A DNA stretch of 64,000 nucleotides from Rectinema subterraneum (lineage in GTDB: Bacteria > Spirochaetota > Spirochaetia > Treponematales > Rectinemataceae): the NCBI GenBank assembly GCA_009768935.1, contig WESA01000002.1, positions 62,001-126,000 of the forward strand, in the 5' to 3' direction. Within the stretch, counting starts at the first letter, position 1; each line of letters begins with the position of its first letter. Positions 1-7,103 of this stretch are shown in pieces. Position numbers and translations under genes: made by a program. The notes beneath the pieces were generated by a model that was not told the origin of the DNA, ran no database searches, and was given only the letters and a program-made list of their open reading frames with translations.

Positions 1-1
1 G

Positions 2-550
2 CTGCGCGGGAAACAAGCACAAGGCATCAAATTGACTGATCGAGAGATAGCCAATTTTATAATTATTCCAAGCTCTATTGGTAAATCCAATTCTTTAGAA
101 CCTGAAAATCTATTGCCTATAAATCTCTGCATGTCGCAAAATAAAGAGAAGCAGAATACAGGGACGGAGGATAATAGTCTTATTCAAATTGATGATTCTC
201 GTCGCGAATCAAGAAAAAAGCAAGCCAAAGAACAAAGCCCCTCGCAAAAATCGTCACTAAAAGAAAAAAGAAATCAGACAATTCAATCTAAAAAAGAGCA
301 GCCTGCAATAATATCAGTGAAAAGGGCAAAGAGCAAAAAGATGACTACAAAAATGATAGAAAAAAATCCTTCTGAAAGTCAGAGCATTCAGCAAAATGAA
401 GCTAAGGTTTCTCAGCTAGAACTAGGATTTTCAACCTCCGTCCCCAAAAACTCATCAGAGAGCAAAGAACAGACAAGAACAGACAATGCGGCATCTCATA
501 GTCGCGGCTTGCTTGAGGCAGCTCTAAAAAAGCATAAAAACGATAGATAG
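2..550 (+). CDS. Partial protein of unknown function, disordered C-terminal tail
   Basis: The reading frame is open from base 2, so this is probably the 3' end of a gene that begins before the window. I do not recognise the family. About the first 40 residues look folded (a mix of hydrophobic and charged residues including ANFIIIPSS). The rest is Lys, Ser, Gln and Glu rich low-complexity sequence that is probably disordered, ending in a short amphipathic stretch GLLEAALKKHKNDR. Two copies of the dispersed micro-repeat fall in the tail, at 161-170 (read as GTED) and 433-445 (read as TSVP). The gene is convergent with the next one, 16 bases away, with the 10-base palindrome CGAATATTCG at about 554-563 between them. 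A TTG at 32 is a possible start but there is no clear ribosome binding site. Confidence 0.55.
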   Translation: MRGKQAQGIKLTDREIANFIIIPSSIGKSNSLEPENLLPINLCMSQNKEKQNTGTEDNSLIQIDDSRRESRKKQAKEQSPSQKSSLKEKRNQTIQSKKEQPAIISVKRAKSKKMTTKMIEKNPSESQSIQQNEAKVSQLELGFSTSVPKNSSESKEQTRTDNAASHSRGLLEAALKKHKNDR

Positions 551-566
551 TTGCGAATATTCGTTA

Positions 567-1121
567 TCATTGAAAAAGATCATCATCTTCTTCATCGAAA
601 CCTTCATCAAGGTCTTCCTCTTCTTTAGGCTTAAGGAGGCGCTTTTTGCCTTGCCGTTTCGCTTTGCGTTCAAGCTCTTCAATAAATTGCGGGTCATTGC
701 CAATATAAGGAATTTCATAACAGGTAGTATAGCTTTTGGGCCTTAACCGCTTGTCAAATCTTGTTCTTACAACCTTCACTTTTGTAAGCTTATCAACTAA
801 AAAAGCAGCAGACTTTCTAGCCCTTTCTACCAAATCTTTTGCATTTCCAAAGCCAACCCAATCGATGGCTATTCCAGCCTTGGTCAATTTTTCATAATGC
901 TCATCTTCTATTGATCCTGTTACAAGGACTTTAGCGCCGCGGCTTATAATCCATTCGGTTTTCCCTCTTATAGTTCCTTTGGCTGTAATTTCTGGAGAAT
1001 ATTTTTGAATTCGGTTATACTCATCTACAATAATTAGATGAGGGCTATCTTCAAATACTGGATAGAGATCGGTGTACAAAGCTGGCTCATAAGTAGTTAT
1101 CGCTATTTTTACACGCACCAT
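567..1121 (-). CDS. NifX/dinitrogenase cofactor-like domain protein with acidic tail
   Basis: 184 residues. The N-terminal ~115 residues resemble the dinitrogenase iron-molybdenum cofactor (NifX/NifB C-terminal) fold: a first strand VKIAITTYEP, a second strand PHLIIVDEYN, then a Gly-rich turn with RGAKVLVTGSIEDE and KAGIAIDW. The middle is basic and the last ~30 residues are strongly acidic (runs of E and D). The start is supported by AGAGGA six bases upstream of ATG. No nif genes are nearby, so a role in nitrogen fixation should not be assumed. Small proteins of this fold are often found without nif genes and have uncertain functions. The assignment is from pattern only and is tentative. Confidence 0.5.
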   Translation of the reverse strand: MVRVKIAITTYEPALYTDLYPVFEDSPHLIIVDEYNRIQKYSPEITAKGTIRGKTEWIISRGAKVLVTGSIEDEHYEKLTKAGIAIDWVGFGNAKDLVERARKSAAFLVDKLTKVKVVRTRFDKRLRPKSYTTCYEIPYIGNDPQFIEELERKAKRQGKKRLLKPKEEEDLDEGFDEEDDDLFQ

Positions 1122-1381
1122 TCTAAAATCCTCTCTATCATGAATCGCTGCCTGCGTTCAGTTGAGACTTCAACCCAAAGTGCCTATATGGTCAATCTTG
1201 GCTGATTATATGTGATAATAATTGCATATGATGTTGAATGAAATCAATAGCTTTTCTGAACCGCTGCTCATTCCTTTTGCGAATTTCGCCGAATTATATT
1301 TAGATAATAATTTATCGTTTTAAAAAAGCGGTTATATATGGCTTTTGATTTCAATCCTTCTTCGAAAGCGAATTTTTCATA
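1122..1381. other. Intergenic AT-rich stretch, no gene seen
   Basis: This 260-base stretch lies between the divergent NifX-like gene and the tRNA promoter. It is AT rich and I see no convincing ORF, RNA gene or strong inverted repeat. It must hold the promoter of the upstream minus-strand gene, but I could not pick one out with confidence. Confidence 0.5.
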
Positions 1382-1410
1382 TTGACAAAAATTCTATCAT
1401 TCGCTATTTT
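1382..1410 (+). promoter_or_regulatory. Sigma-70-type promoter of tRNA-Asn
   Basis: A perfect -35 TTGACA (1382-1387) is followed after 17 bases by -10 TATTTT (1405-1410). The predicted transcription start is near 1417, about 16 bases before the tRNA. Confidence 0.75.
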
Positions 1411-1432
1411 AGCTTTCGTTGGAAAGAATCAT

Positions 1433-1505
1433 TCCCCTGTAGCTCAGCTGGCAGAGCAAGTGGCTGTTAACCACTGGGTCCGGTGTTCGAACCACCGCGG
1501 GGGAG
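1433..1505 (+). tRNA. tRNA-Asn (anticodon GTT)
   Basis: The cloverleaf can be folded by eye. The acceptor stem is 1433-1439 with 1498-1504. The anticodon stem is 1459-1463 with 1471-1475, with loop CTGTTAA giving anticodon GTT at 1466-1468. The T arm CGGTG/CACCG has loop TTCGAAC (1486-1492), and the discriminator base is G1505. No CCA is encoded. The gene stands alone with its own promoter and terminator. Confidence 0.95.
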
Positions 1506-1511
1506 TTCTGG

Positions 1512-1546
1512 AAAGACTGTCCGAAAAGGGCAGTCTTTTCTATTTT
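1512..1546 (+). terminator. Rho-independent terminator after tRNA-Asn
   Basis: Stem AAAGACTGTCC (1512-1522) pairs with GGGCAGTCTTT (1528-1538) with one G-T type mismatch. The loop is GAAAA and T-rich sequence follows. It sits 7 bases after the tRNA. Confidence 0.8.
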
Positions 1547-1613
1547 GCAGCAAGTCTTGGTAAAATAATAAAATAGCAAATATCATGCAATATGGGAAAT
1601 TCAGCATGTAGTT

Positions 1614-2132
1614 TCAGCTATGATAAGTCATTTCCAAATTACAATAGAATTCCAAAAGATTCAGCGGAGGTTTTTCTATAATACTAAAATCTCCTGCCAA
1701 AATGAATTTCGCTGCTGAATGAGAATAATGATACGGGGAATGAACAAGCCCTGCTGATACAGGATTATTGGCAATATATGCATGCGCTTTCATTCGTTGA
1801 GCATCGGTAAAAAGAATGAAACTTTTGAAGCGGTCCATCCAGACATGTCCGATCAATCCGAAACGCCTATTGAACCGAAGTGCAAATACAGAAAGCAGCC
1901 ATTGCATAATGCGCGAGATACTCTCTCCTTCCAATGGGCGGATGATAAGATGAATGTGGCTATCCATTATGCAAAATGTCTCGATTGCAAACTTATAGCG
2001 CTTTTTTGCTTTTCTGATTAAAGCCAAAAAGAGATCTTTGATCTCTCGCCTCTGAAAAATGAATTCGCCGCGATTAGCTCTTGCGATGATATGGTATCGC
2101 GCGCCTGGTAAAGTGAATCTTGGTTTTCTCAT
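1614..2132 (-). CDS. REP-associated tyrosine transposase (RAYT, IS200-like Y1 HUH enzyme)
   Basis: 172 residues, a normal length for the Y1_Tnp/RAYT family of single-strand DNA nucleases. The HUH metal motif is seen as DSHIHLI (His59 and His61). The catalytic tyrosine is Tyr119 in AYIANNPVSAGLV, the typical family context. The N-terminus (RKPRFTLPGARYHIIARANRG) is also diagnostic. Enzymes of this family act on short hairpin repeats (REP elements) scattered in the host genome and are usually single-copy domesticated genes without terminal IS ends. No flanking terminal repeats are visible here. A copy of the dispersed micro-repeat of this window (2206-2216) lies 74 bases upstream. The coding frame is intact with all catalytic residues, so activity is plausible. 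The start has only a weak ribosome binding site. Confidence 0.9.
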   Translation of the reverse strand: MRKPRFTLPGARYHIIARANRGEFIFQRREIKDLFLALIRKAKKRYKFAIETFCIMDSHIHLIIRPLEGESISRIMQWLLSVFALRFNRRFGLIGHVWMDRFKSFILFTDAQRMKAHAYIANNPVSAGLVHSPYHYSHSAAKFILAGDFSIIEKPPLNLLEFYCNLEMTYHS

Positions 2133-2360
2133 ACACTATAAATATCGCAATTTAATATCAAGTTGATTCAAAAATAGTCGAAATTTTCAGAATTTTGTGT
2201 GCTATGCTCTGTCCCTAAAATAACCTCTTCATGTACTTCGCTTTAGTGCATTTTGCCATTTTTGGGGCTAAACAGACTTGTAATTCATGCACCCAGAAGG
2301 CATCAATGAAGCTATTTGTTGCAACTTGATGAATTGCTATAAAGGATCTTGTCGCTCCGA

Positions 2361-3266
2361 TCAGCCAGCAATTATTCCTGATGCTAAAGGTATAGTAATT
2401 GCGGAAAGGACAGTTGATATAAAGACTATCCTCGAAGCTAGAGAGACATCAGCATCATAGCGTTCAGCAAAAATGACAGTCTGTGCTGCGGCTGGCATTG
2501 CAGCAAGAAAATTCGCCACTTTTGCTGCATCGCTTCGAATACCGATCAAAATAAAAAGGAGCAAAACCAGTGCTGGCACTACAAATAGCCTCATTATTGA
2601 ACCAATCCATACCTCCGTCCCTGAAAACAAGCCTTTAATTCCGAGATTAGCGAGGGTTGCGCCCACCACGATCATGGAGAGAGGAGTTGTACAATTCCCG
2701 AGAAGCAAGACTGCATAATTCAAGGTTTCTGGAAGTCCGAACGGGAGAACCCATAATACAAAGCCTATTGCAAATGCAATGTTCCCTGGGTTCAAGAGGA
2801 TACTGTGCCATATATTCTTTTTTTCTTTGCCTTCTGATAATAAGGCAATTCCATAGGTCCAGACGAAAATATTAAAAACCATTACATAGATCGACGTATA
2901 CATCAGGCCTATTTTTCCAAAAACACTTTCCGCAACGGGGAAGCCCATAAATCCACAATTCGAAAAAACAGTGATGTAAGTAAGTATTTTTCTCTTTGGG
3001 TCAGGGAATCGTGAATATGCAAGTTTTGAAATAAAAATTGCCAATGCATGCACTCCGATAGCAAAGATTGCTACCTTTAGCAGATCCCCTGCAGCAGAAA
3101 GGGAAATACTCTTGTCAAAGCTCGATATTATGGTAAAAGGAAGAAATACTCTCAATACAAAGTTGGAAATGGTCTTGATTCCGTCTGAATCCAGAATCTT
3201 TCTTTTCTGTGCAATAAATCCTACAACTAATAAAAGAAAGATCGAAACAACGCGGGAAAGGGTCAT
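2361..3266 (-). CDS. AEC-family (auxin efflux carrier-like) transporter
   Basis: 301 residues with about ten hydrophobic segments and the two-half layout of the AEC/PIN-like permeases. It has the helix-breaking FSNCGFMGFPV region in the first half and LLGNCTTPLSMIVVGATLA in the second. Members export or import small organic anions such as malate, malonate or amino acids, and the substrate cannot be told from sequence. The micro-repeat copy at 2611-2621 adds GTEV in the loop GLFSGTEVWIG between membrane segments. It is transcribed together with the downstream-facing FAH and psu genes, and the 17-base gap to the preceding FAH gene suggests an operon. ATG start; its own ribosome binding site is weak. 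Confidence 0.88.
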   Translation of the reverse strand: MTLSRVVSIFLLLVVGFIAQKRKILDSDGIKTISNFVLRVFLPFTIISSFDKSISLSAAGDLLKVAIFAIGVHALAIFISKLAYSRFPDPKRKILTYITVFSNCGFMGFPVAESVFGKIGLMYTSIYVMVFNIFVWTYGIALLSEGKEKKNIWHSILLNPGNIAFAIGFVLWVLPFGLPETLNYAVLLLGNCTTPLSMIVVGATLANLGIKGLFSGTEVWIGSIMRLFVVPALVLLLFILIGIRSDAAKVANFLAAMPAAAQTVIFAERYDADVSLASRIVFISTVLSAITIPLASGIIAG

Positions 3267-3283
3267 ACAAGACCAACTTTATT

Positions 3284-4066
3284 TCAAGCTACGATATTTT
3301 CGAGACGTCCAATGCCCTGTATTTCGATAGCGATTCGATCACCTTTCTGCATTGGGCCAACCCCAGAAGGAGTTCCCGTCATAATGACATCTCCCGGCTC
3401 GAGAGTCATAATCTGAGAGACATACGCTACCAGATCTGCGACATTGAAAATGAGATTCTCTGTTGATGATAATTGACGTACTTCTCCATTGAGAATCGCT
3501 TGTATGCGAAGATTTGATGGATCGAGTTCGGTTTCAATCCAGGGACCAAGCGGCATAAAAGTATCGAATGATTTCGCGACAGTCCATTGACCATCTTTTG
3601 GCTGCAAATCCCTGGCGGTTACATCGTTTCCGCAAGTATATCCAAGAATATAATTGAGCGCATCCTTTTTCTCAATATTTCTAGCTTTGGCACCAATAAC
3701 AGCGACAAGCTCTGCTTCATAGTCTACCCGGCTGGAGATTGAGGGATATAGAATTTTCTCATCTGGGTCTAAAAGGCTAGTTGAGGGCTTTATAAAAAGC
3801 ACTGGGCTGGCTGGTATAGCAAGTCCGAATTCTTTCGCATGATCTCGATAATTTAGTCCGACACAGACTGCTTTCCCTGGCACACAAGGAGCTTTTAAAT
3901 GAACAACTGAAAGAGGAACTCTGCCCTTCTCTTCTGCAAGAAGGATTCGCTTTTGGCCATCTTTCATTTCTATTTGCGGAAAATACTCGAATAAAATAAC
4001 TTCATCTTTCTCAATCCGACCATGATACACCTTTCCATCATATTCACAACGAATCAATCTCATCAC
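3284..4066 (-). CDS. Fumarylacetoacetate hydrolase (FAH) family protein
   Basis: 260 residues covering the complete FAH fold. Metal and substrate motifs are visible: CVGLNYRDHAKEFG, then PVLFIKPSTSL, the metal-binding DYEAELVAVIG, and TGTPSGVGPM near the end. The family includes acylpyruvases, oxaloacetate decarboxylases, 2-keto-3-deoxy-acid dehydratases and hydratases, so the exact reaction is open. It lies 17 bases upstream of the AEC carrier, which hints that the carrier moves a related organic acid. A good promoter is present just upstream on the minus strand (4120-4148). Confidence 0.9.
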   Translation of the reverse strand: MMRLIRCEYDGKVYHGRIEKDEVILFEYFPQIEMKDGQKRILLAEEKGRVPLSVVHLKAPCVPGKAVCVGLNYRDHAKEFGLAIPASPVLFIKPSTSLLDPDEKILYPSISSRVDYEAELVAVIGAKARNIEKKDALNYILGYTCGNDVTARDLQPKDGQWTVAKSFDTFMPLGPWIETELDPSNLRIQAILNGEVRQLSSTENLIFNVADLVAYVSQIMTLEPGDVIMTGTPSGVGPMQKGDRIAIEIQGIGRLENIVA

Positions 4067-4119
4067 AGCACTTCCTTTAATTGGGGTTTTGCATTTTCTG
4101 TTCAGACTCTCACCTTTTT

Positions 4120-4148
4120 ATAGTATCATCAGGATCGAGTTCTAACAA
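4120..4148 (-). promoter_or_regulatory. Promoter of the FAH-AEC pair
   Basis: Read on the minus strand: -35 TTGTTA (4148-4143), a 17-base spacer, -10 TACTAT (4125-4120). It sits 54 bases upstream of the FAH start and separates this pair from psuK-psuG transcription. Confidence 0.6.
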
Positions 4149-4218
4149 TATAAAGATATATAAAAATTGCAATATTATTCGCCTATAATATCTCGCAAAA
4201 TGGGGACAGAGGTTAGGT

Positions 4219-5142
4219 CTACTTCTCGCTCATCTGTTCATAGGCTATCGCTATCCTGGCAGCGAGATGTGCATTATTTATCACGAGCGCGATATTTGTC
4301 TCAAGAGAATCCCCTCCCGTTATTTCAGCAACCCGAGCCAAGAGATAGGGCGTTACCGCTGCACCCTTAATCCTTTTTTCTGCAAGCTCTTCCAAAGCTT
4401 GTTCGATTGCTGCATCGATTTCATTCTTGGTCATGGAGTATTCGATAGGCACAGGATTTGCAATTACTGCGCCTCCAGACAGCCCCAAGGACCATTTCGC
4501 ATGGAGAAGCCGAGCTATTTCCATTGGATCATCAGCGCGCTGGGAAAGCATAACTCCAGACTCCCGTGAATAGAATGCGGGAAGTTCTGATGTTCTATAA
4601 CCAATTACCGGAACGCCTTTGGTCTCGAGATATTCCATTGTTTTTGCCAAATCAAGAATTGCTTTTGCGCCAGCGCAAACAACTGCAACATCGGTTCGAG
4701 CAAATTCATCAAGATCTGCAGAAATGTCCCAAGTCAATTCCGCACCTCGATGCACACCACCAATACCGCCGGTGGCAAAAAACCGGATGCCTGCCATTGA
4801 AGCAATTATCATTGTGCTAGCGACAGTAGTCGCTCCATTTCCATTTTGAGCAACAACTATTGGCAAATCGCGACGAGATACTTTAGCCGGATGAAGCGAG
4901 CTATTAGAGAAAAGAGTCAATTCCTCACGCGAAAGACCAACCTTTAGCCTTCCATTGATAATAGCGATTGTGGCAGGAACTGCTCCTTCTTTTCTGATTG
5001 CATCTTCAACGGCCAGAGCAGTCTCCAAGTTTCGCGGCCATGGCATTCCATGGCTTATGATAGTCGATTCCAGCGCAACAACGGGAAGGCCAGCATGCAG
5101 CGCATCAGCAACCTCTTCCGTGATATCAAGATAAGGGTTCAT
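4219..5142 (-). CDS. psuG: Pseudouridine-5'-phosphate glycosidase
   Basis: 307 residues, the normal PsuG length. It splits the C-C glycosidic bond of pseudouridine 5'-phosphate to give uracil and ribose 5-phosphate in the cytosol. Family hallmarks seen: PVVALESTIISHGMPWP at residues ~20-36, KVSRRDLPIV, FFATGGIGGVHRG, VVCAGAKAILD and TGGDSLETNIALVINNA near the end. It overlaps the upstream kinase by four bases (ATGA), so the two are translationally coupled. A micro-repeat (4202-4214) lies directly after the stop codon. Function is confident from both the family and the partner gene. Confidence 0.95.
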   Translation of the reverse strand: MNPYLDITEEVADALHAGLPVVALESTIISHGMPWPRNLETALAVEDAIRKEGAVPATIAIINGRLKVGLSREELTLFSNSSLHPAKVSRRDLPIVVAQNGNGATTVASTMIIASMAGIRFFATGGIGGVHRGAELTWDISADLDEFARTDVAVVCAGAKAILDLAKTMEYLETKGVPVIGYRTSELPAFYSRESGVMLSQRADDPMEIARLLHAKWSLGLSGGAVIANPVPIEYSMTKNEIDAAIEQALEELAEKRIKGAAVTPYLLARVAEITGGDSLETNIALVINNAHLAARIAIAYEQMSEK

Positions 5143-6350
5143 ATAATTCCTCCGTTCTGCATCATATATTCAACCAAATCGGATAGCTCAGGGTACCAGA
5201 ATTTTATCTTTTCGCACAGCATGCGAGGATCAAGTTTCGGATTAACCGGACGCTTCGATGCAGATGCAAGGAGCGCTGCGCTTAGGGCAAATTTTGCTTT
5301 TGCAGAGGGACGGAGGTTAGAAAATTGCCCATTCTTAAGCCTTTCAGAAAACATTGACCGGATACTTACCCATGCGAGGGCTGCACAAGCTGCATCCCCC
5401 GCTCCTGATCGATTTGCTGCAGGGGGACGGAGGTTTGATGCTGGAAGAGAAATTTCATGGATAGAATCATCTTCAATGACCAGCATACCTTTTTCGCCTA
5501 AAGAGAGATAAAGTTCATTGGGTAAAATGGATTTGGCTTTCAATGCTGCAATGATTTGAGAAGGCGTCGCAGTCGGACCAAAATTTGCAATCGTGCTTGC
5601 TTCAGCTAGGTTTGGTTTTGCAATATCAAATAAGCCAAAGCAATCCCTGAATTTTACTGCTTTTGATGAAGAAACAGGGTCAGCAATCAATATCGGATGC
5701 TGTGATACGGCAATCTGGGATTGGACATTAGCATTTTGAAAACCTCTGTCCCCATTTTGATCCTTTCCCGCCGGATCTGCAAAATCTCTAGAAACAAAAA
5801 CATTCTCTCGTTCTGTTGAGCTTAGCGCTGCGGGAATGGTCTTTTTATTCTGGGAGTTTGCTGCATGGTATTGCTGAGCAATCCATTCGATGCAAGCTTT
5901 AGGAAGGTTGCCATCAATGATTATGCAAGCAGCCTTTCTAAGCAAAGAGTCTTGGTTTTCAAGATGTTCAATTTGCAGTCTTTCGATAGCACGCATATCA
6001 GCAACCGCGCTTACCAAACCTCCGTCCCTCTCCAGGATGCACAAATACATTGGCAAGGGGACATCTGCAAGCCTAGGGCTATGACTCACTCCGATTCCAA
6101 GATGCTCTATGCGCGAAATAAGCGCTTCCCACGCTGGCGAGTTTCCAAGGACAGTGATCAGCTCAGTGCGTACGCCAAGCCGCACAAGATTTTCGGCAAT
6201 ATTGCGGCCAACCCCTCCTAGACTTCGAGTAATTACACCTGGGTTTGAGTCTTTTTCTATATGAGCAGCATTGCAGAATCCTTGTATATCAATATTGATG
6301 CCGCCTATTACCACGCAATAAGGCTCAGATGATTCCTCAATCCGATGCAC
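5139..6350 (-). CDS. psuK: Pseudouridine kinase (PfkB family)
   Basis: About 403 residues. PfkB-family sugar kinase making pseudouridine 5'-phosphate for PsuG. The N-terminal motif VVIGGINIDIQG and the GGVGRNIAENLVRLG signature are present, as is the C-terminal catalytic motif RSGAGDAACAAL. It is ~90 residues longer than typical PsuK. Part of the extra length is an insertion-like region rich in Asn, Gln and Ser. Four micro-repeat copies lie in the gene (5307-5318, 5423-5435, 5741-5753, 6017-6028). They encode NLRP twice, GDRG and RDGG, and one sits five residues before the catalytic GAGD motif. I chose the GTG at 6350 because GGAGG lies eight bases upstream. A GTG at 6365 is the longer alternative, with no such site. 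Confidence 0.88.
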   Translation of the reverse strand: MHRIEESSEPYCVVIGGINIDIQGFCNAAHIEKDSNPGVITRSLGGVGRNIAENLVRLGVRTELITVLGNSPAWEALISRIEHLGIGVSHSPRLADVPLPMYLCILERDGGLVSAVADMRAIERLQIEHLENQDSLLRKAACIIIDGNLPKACIEWIAQQYHAANSQNKKTIPAALSSTERENVFVSRDFADPAGKDQNGDRGFQNANVQSQIAVSQHPILIADPVSSSKAVKFRDCFGLFDIAKPNLAEASTIANFGPTATPSQIIAALKAKSILPNELYLSLGEKGMLVIEDDSIHEISLPASNLRPPAANRSGAGDAACAALAWVSIRSMFSERLKNGQFSNLRPSAKAKFALSAALLASASKRPVNPKLDPRMLCEKIKFWYPELSDLVEYMMQNGGII

Positions 6351-6370
6351 GAGATTGCCCTCCACTTCGA

Positions 6371-6399
6371 ATCATAAATATGGTATAGTAACATGTGAA
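6371..6399 (-). promoter_or_regulatory. psuK promoter, overlapping the divergent J-domain gene promoter
   Basis: Minus strand: -35 TTCACA (6399-6394), 17 bases, -10 TATGAT (6376-6371). On the plus strand an extended -10 TGGTATAGT (6381-6389) lies inside this spacer and fits the downstream J-domain gene. The two promoters overlap, so they may compete. Confidence 0.55.
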
Positions 6400-6421
6400 T
6401 GCAATGTGAGCGAGGTTATAC

Positions 6422-6901
6422 GTGGATCAGATATTCGATCGTCTCGAACGATTGGTGCGCGCCTGGACATCTTCCGCTTTTGGGGAAGGATTTGGTCGCA
6501 ATAATTTTGGTAGCAGTGATATTTTTAAAGACCAGGATCTTGCTGATGCTTGGGAAGAACTGGAATCGTACCTTGACCCCTCGAAAACCGAATCAGAACG
6601 AGAAGCCGAGATGCGTCGCCGCTCGGAATTCAGAAGCCAAGCCTCAAATGATCAGGATCCGCGCAAAGCAATAGAACGCCAAGCGGTTCAAGACGCATAT
6701 CGCTTCTTAGGGCTTGAACCCTATGCACCATTTGCAGAGGTGAAAGCCCGATATAAGGAGCTGCTCAAGAAACATCACCCCGATCGTCACACAGCTTCAC
6801 CAGAAGACATGAAAACAGCAACTGCGGTAAGTGCAAAAATTAACGCAGCATACCAGCTCATCGAGACATGGGAAGAAGCCCGTGCACAAAAAGCACGATG
6901 A
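6422..6901 (+). CDS. DnaJ-domain protein
   Basis: 159 residues. The C-terminal half is a J domain with helix II KARYKELLKK and the HPD motif at residues 119-121, which stimulates Hsp70 (DnaK) ATPase activity. The N-terminal ~85 residues are not recognised, and the middle is charged. It lacks the Gly/Phe region, zinc fingers and C-terminal domains of DnaJ, so it is a specialised co-chaperone rather than DnaJ itself. The GTG start has GAGG six bases upstream. It is divergent from psuK. Confidence 0.85.
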   Translation: MDQIFDRLERLVRAWTSSAFGEGFGRNNFGSSDIFKDQDLADAWEELESYLDPSKTESEREAEMRRRSEFRSQASNDQDPRKAIERQAVQDAYRFLGLEPYAPFAEVKARYKELLKKHHPDRHTASPEDMKTATAVSAKINAAYQLIETWEEARAQKAR

Positions 6902-6925
6902 TGGAGTTTTTATGCATTTGGCTGT

Positions 6926-6976
6926 GCTAAATAGCCTTTCTTCCTATAAAAATCGTCAGAGAAAGCAGTATTTAGC
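6926..6976. other. Imperfect hairpin in the J-domain/polA gap
   Basis: Arm GCTAAATA (6926-6933) pairs exactly with TATTTAGC (6969-6976), and the inner CTTTCT (6936-6941) pairs with AGAAAG (6960-6965). There is no T run, so it is not an obvious intrinsic terminator. It could stabilise the 3' end of the J-domain mRNA or be part of a small RNA. Confidence 0.4.
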
Positions 6977-7031
6977 AGCTGCAGCCAGCTAAGACATCAG
7001 GCTTTAAGATGGGGCTGCAATTTGCGATAGT

Positions 7032-7050
7032 ATTGATAATAGTTATCAAT
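7032..7050. promoter_or_regulatory. Fur-like palindrome upstream of polA
   Basis: A 19-base palindrome with 8-base arms (ATTGATAA, TAG, TTATCAAT). Its core TGATAAT-A-GTTATCA differs at one position from the classical 7-1-7 Fur box. A further half site ATTGATAAC lies at 7057-7065. It is 54 bases upstream of the polA start. Confidence 0.4.
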
Positions 7051-7103
7051 GATTGGATTGATAACGAACGAGCGGGAAACTGGAACGCTTTCTGGAGAAA
7101 AAA

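Noticed and set aside
1382-1576. 64-codon ORF across the tRNA
   Set aside because: It covers the tRNA promoter, tRNA-Asn and terminator.
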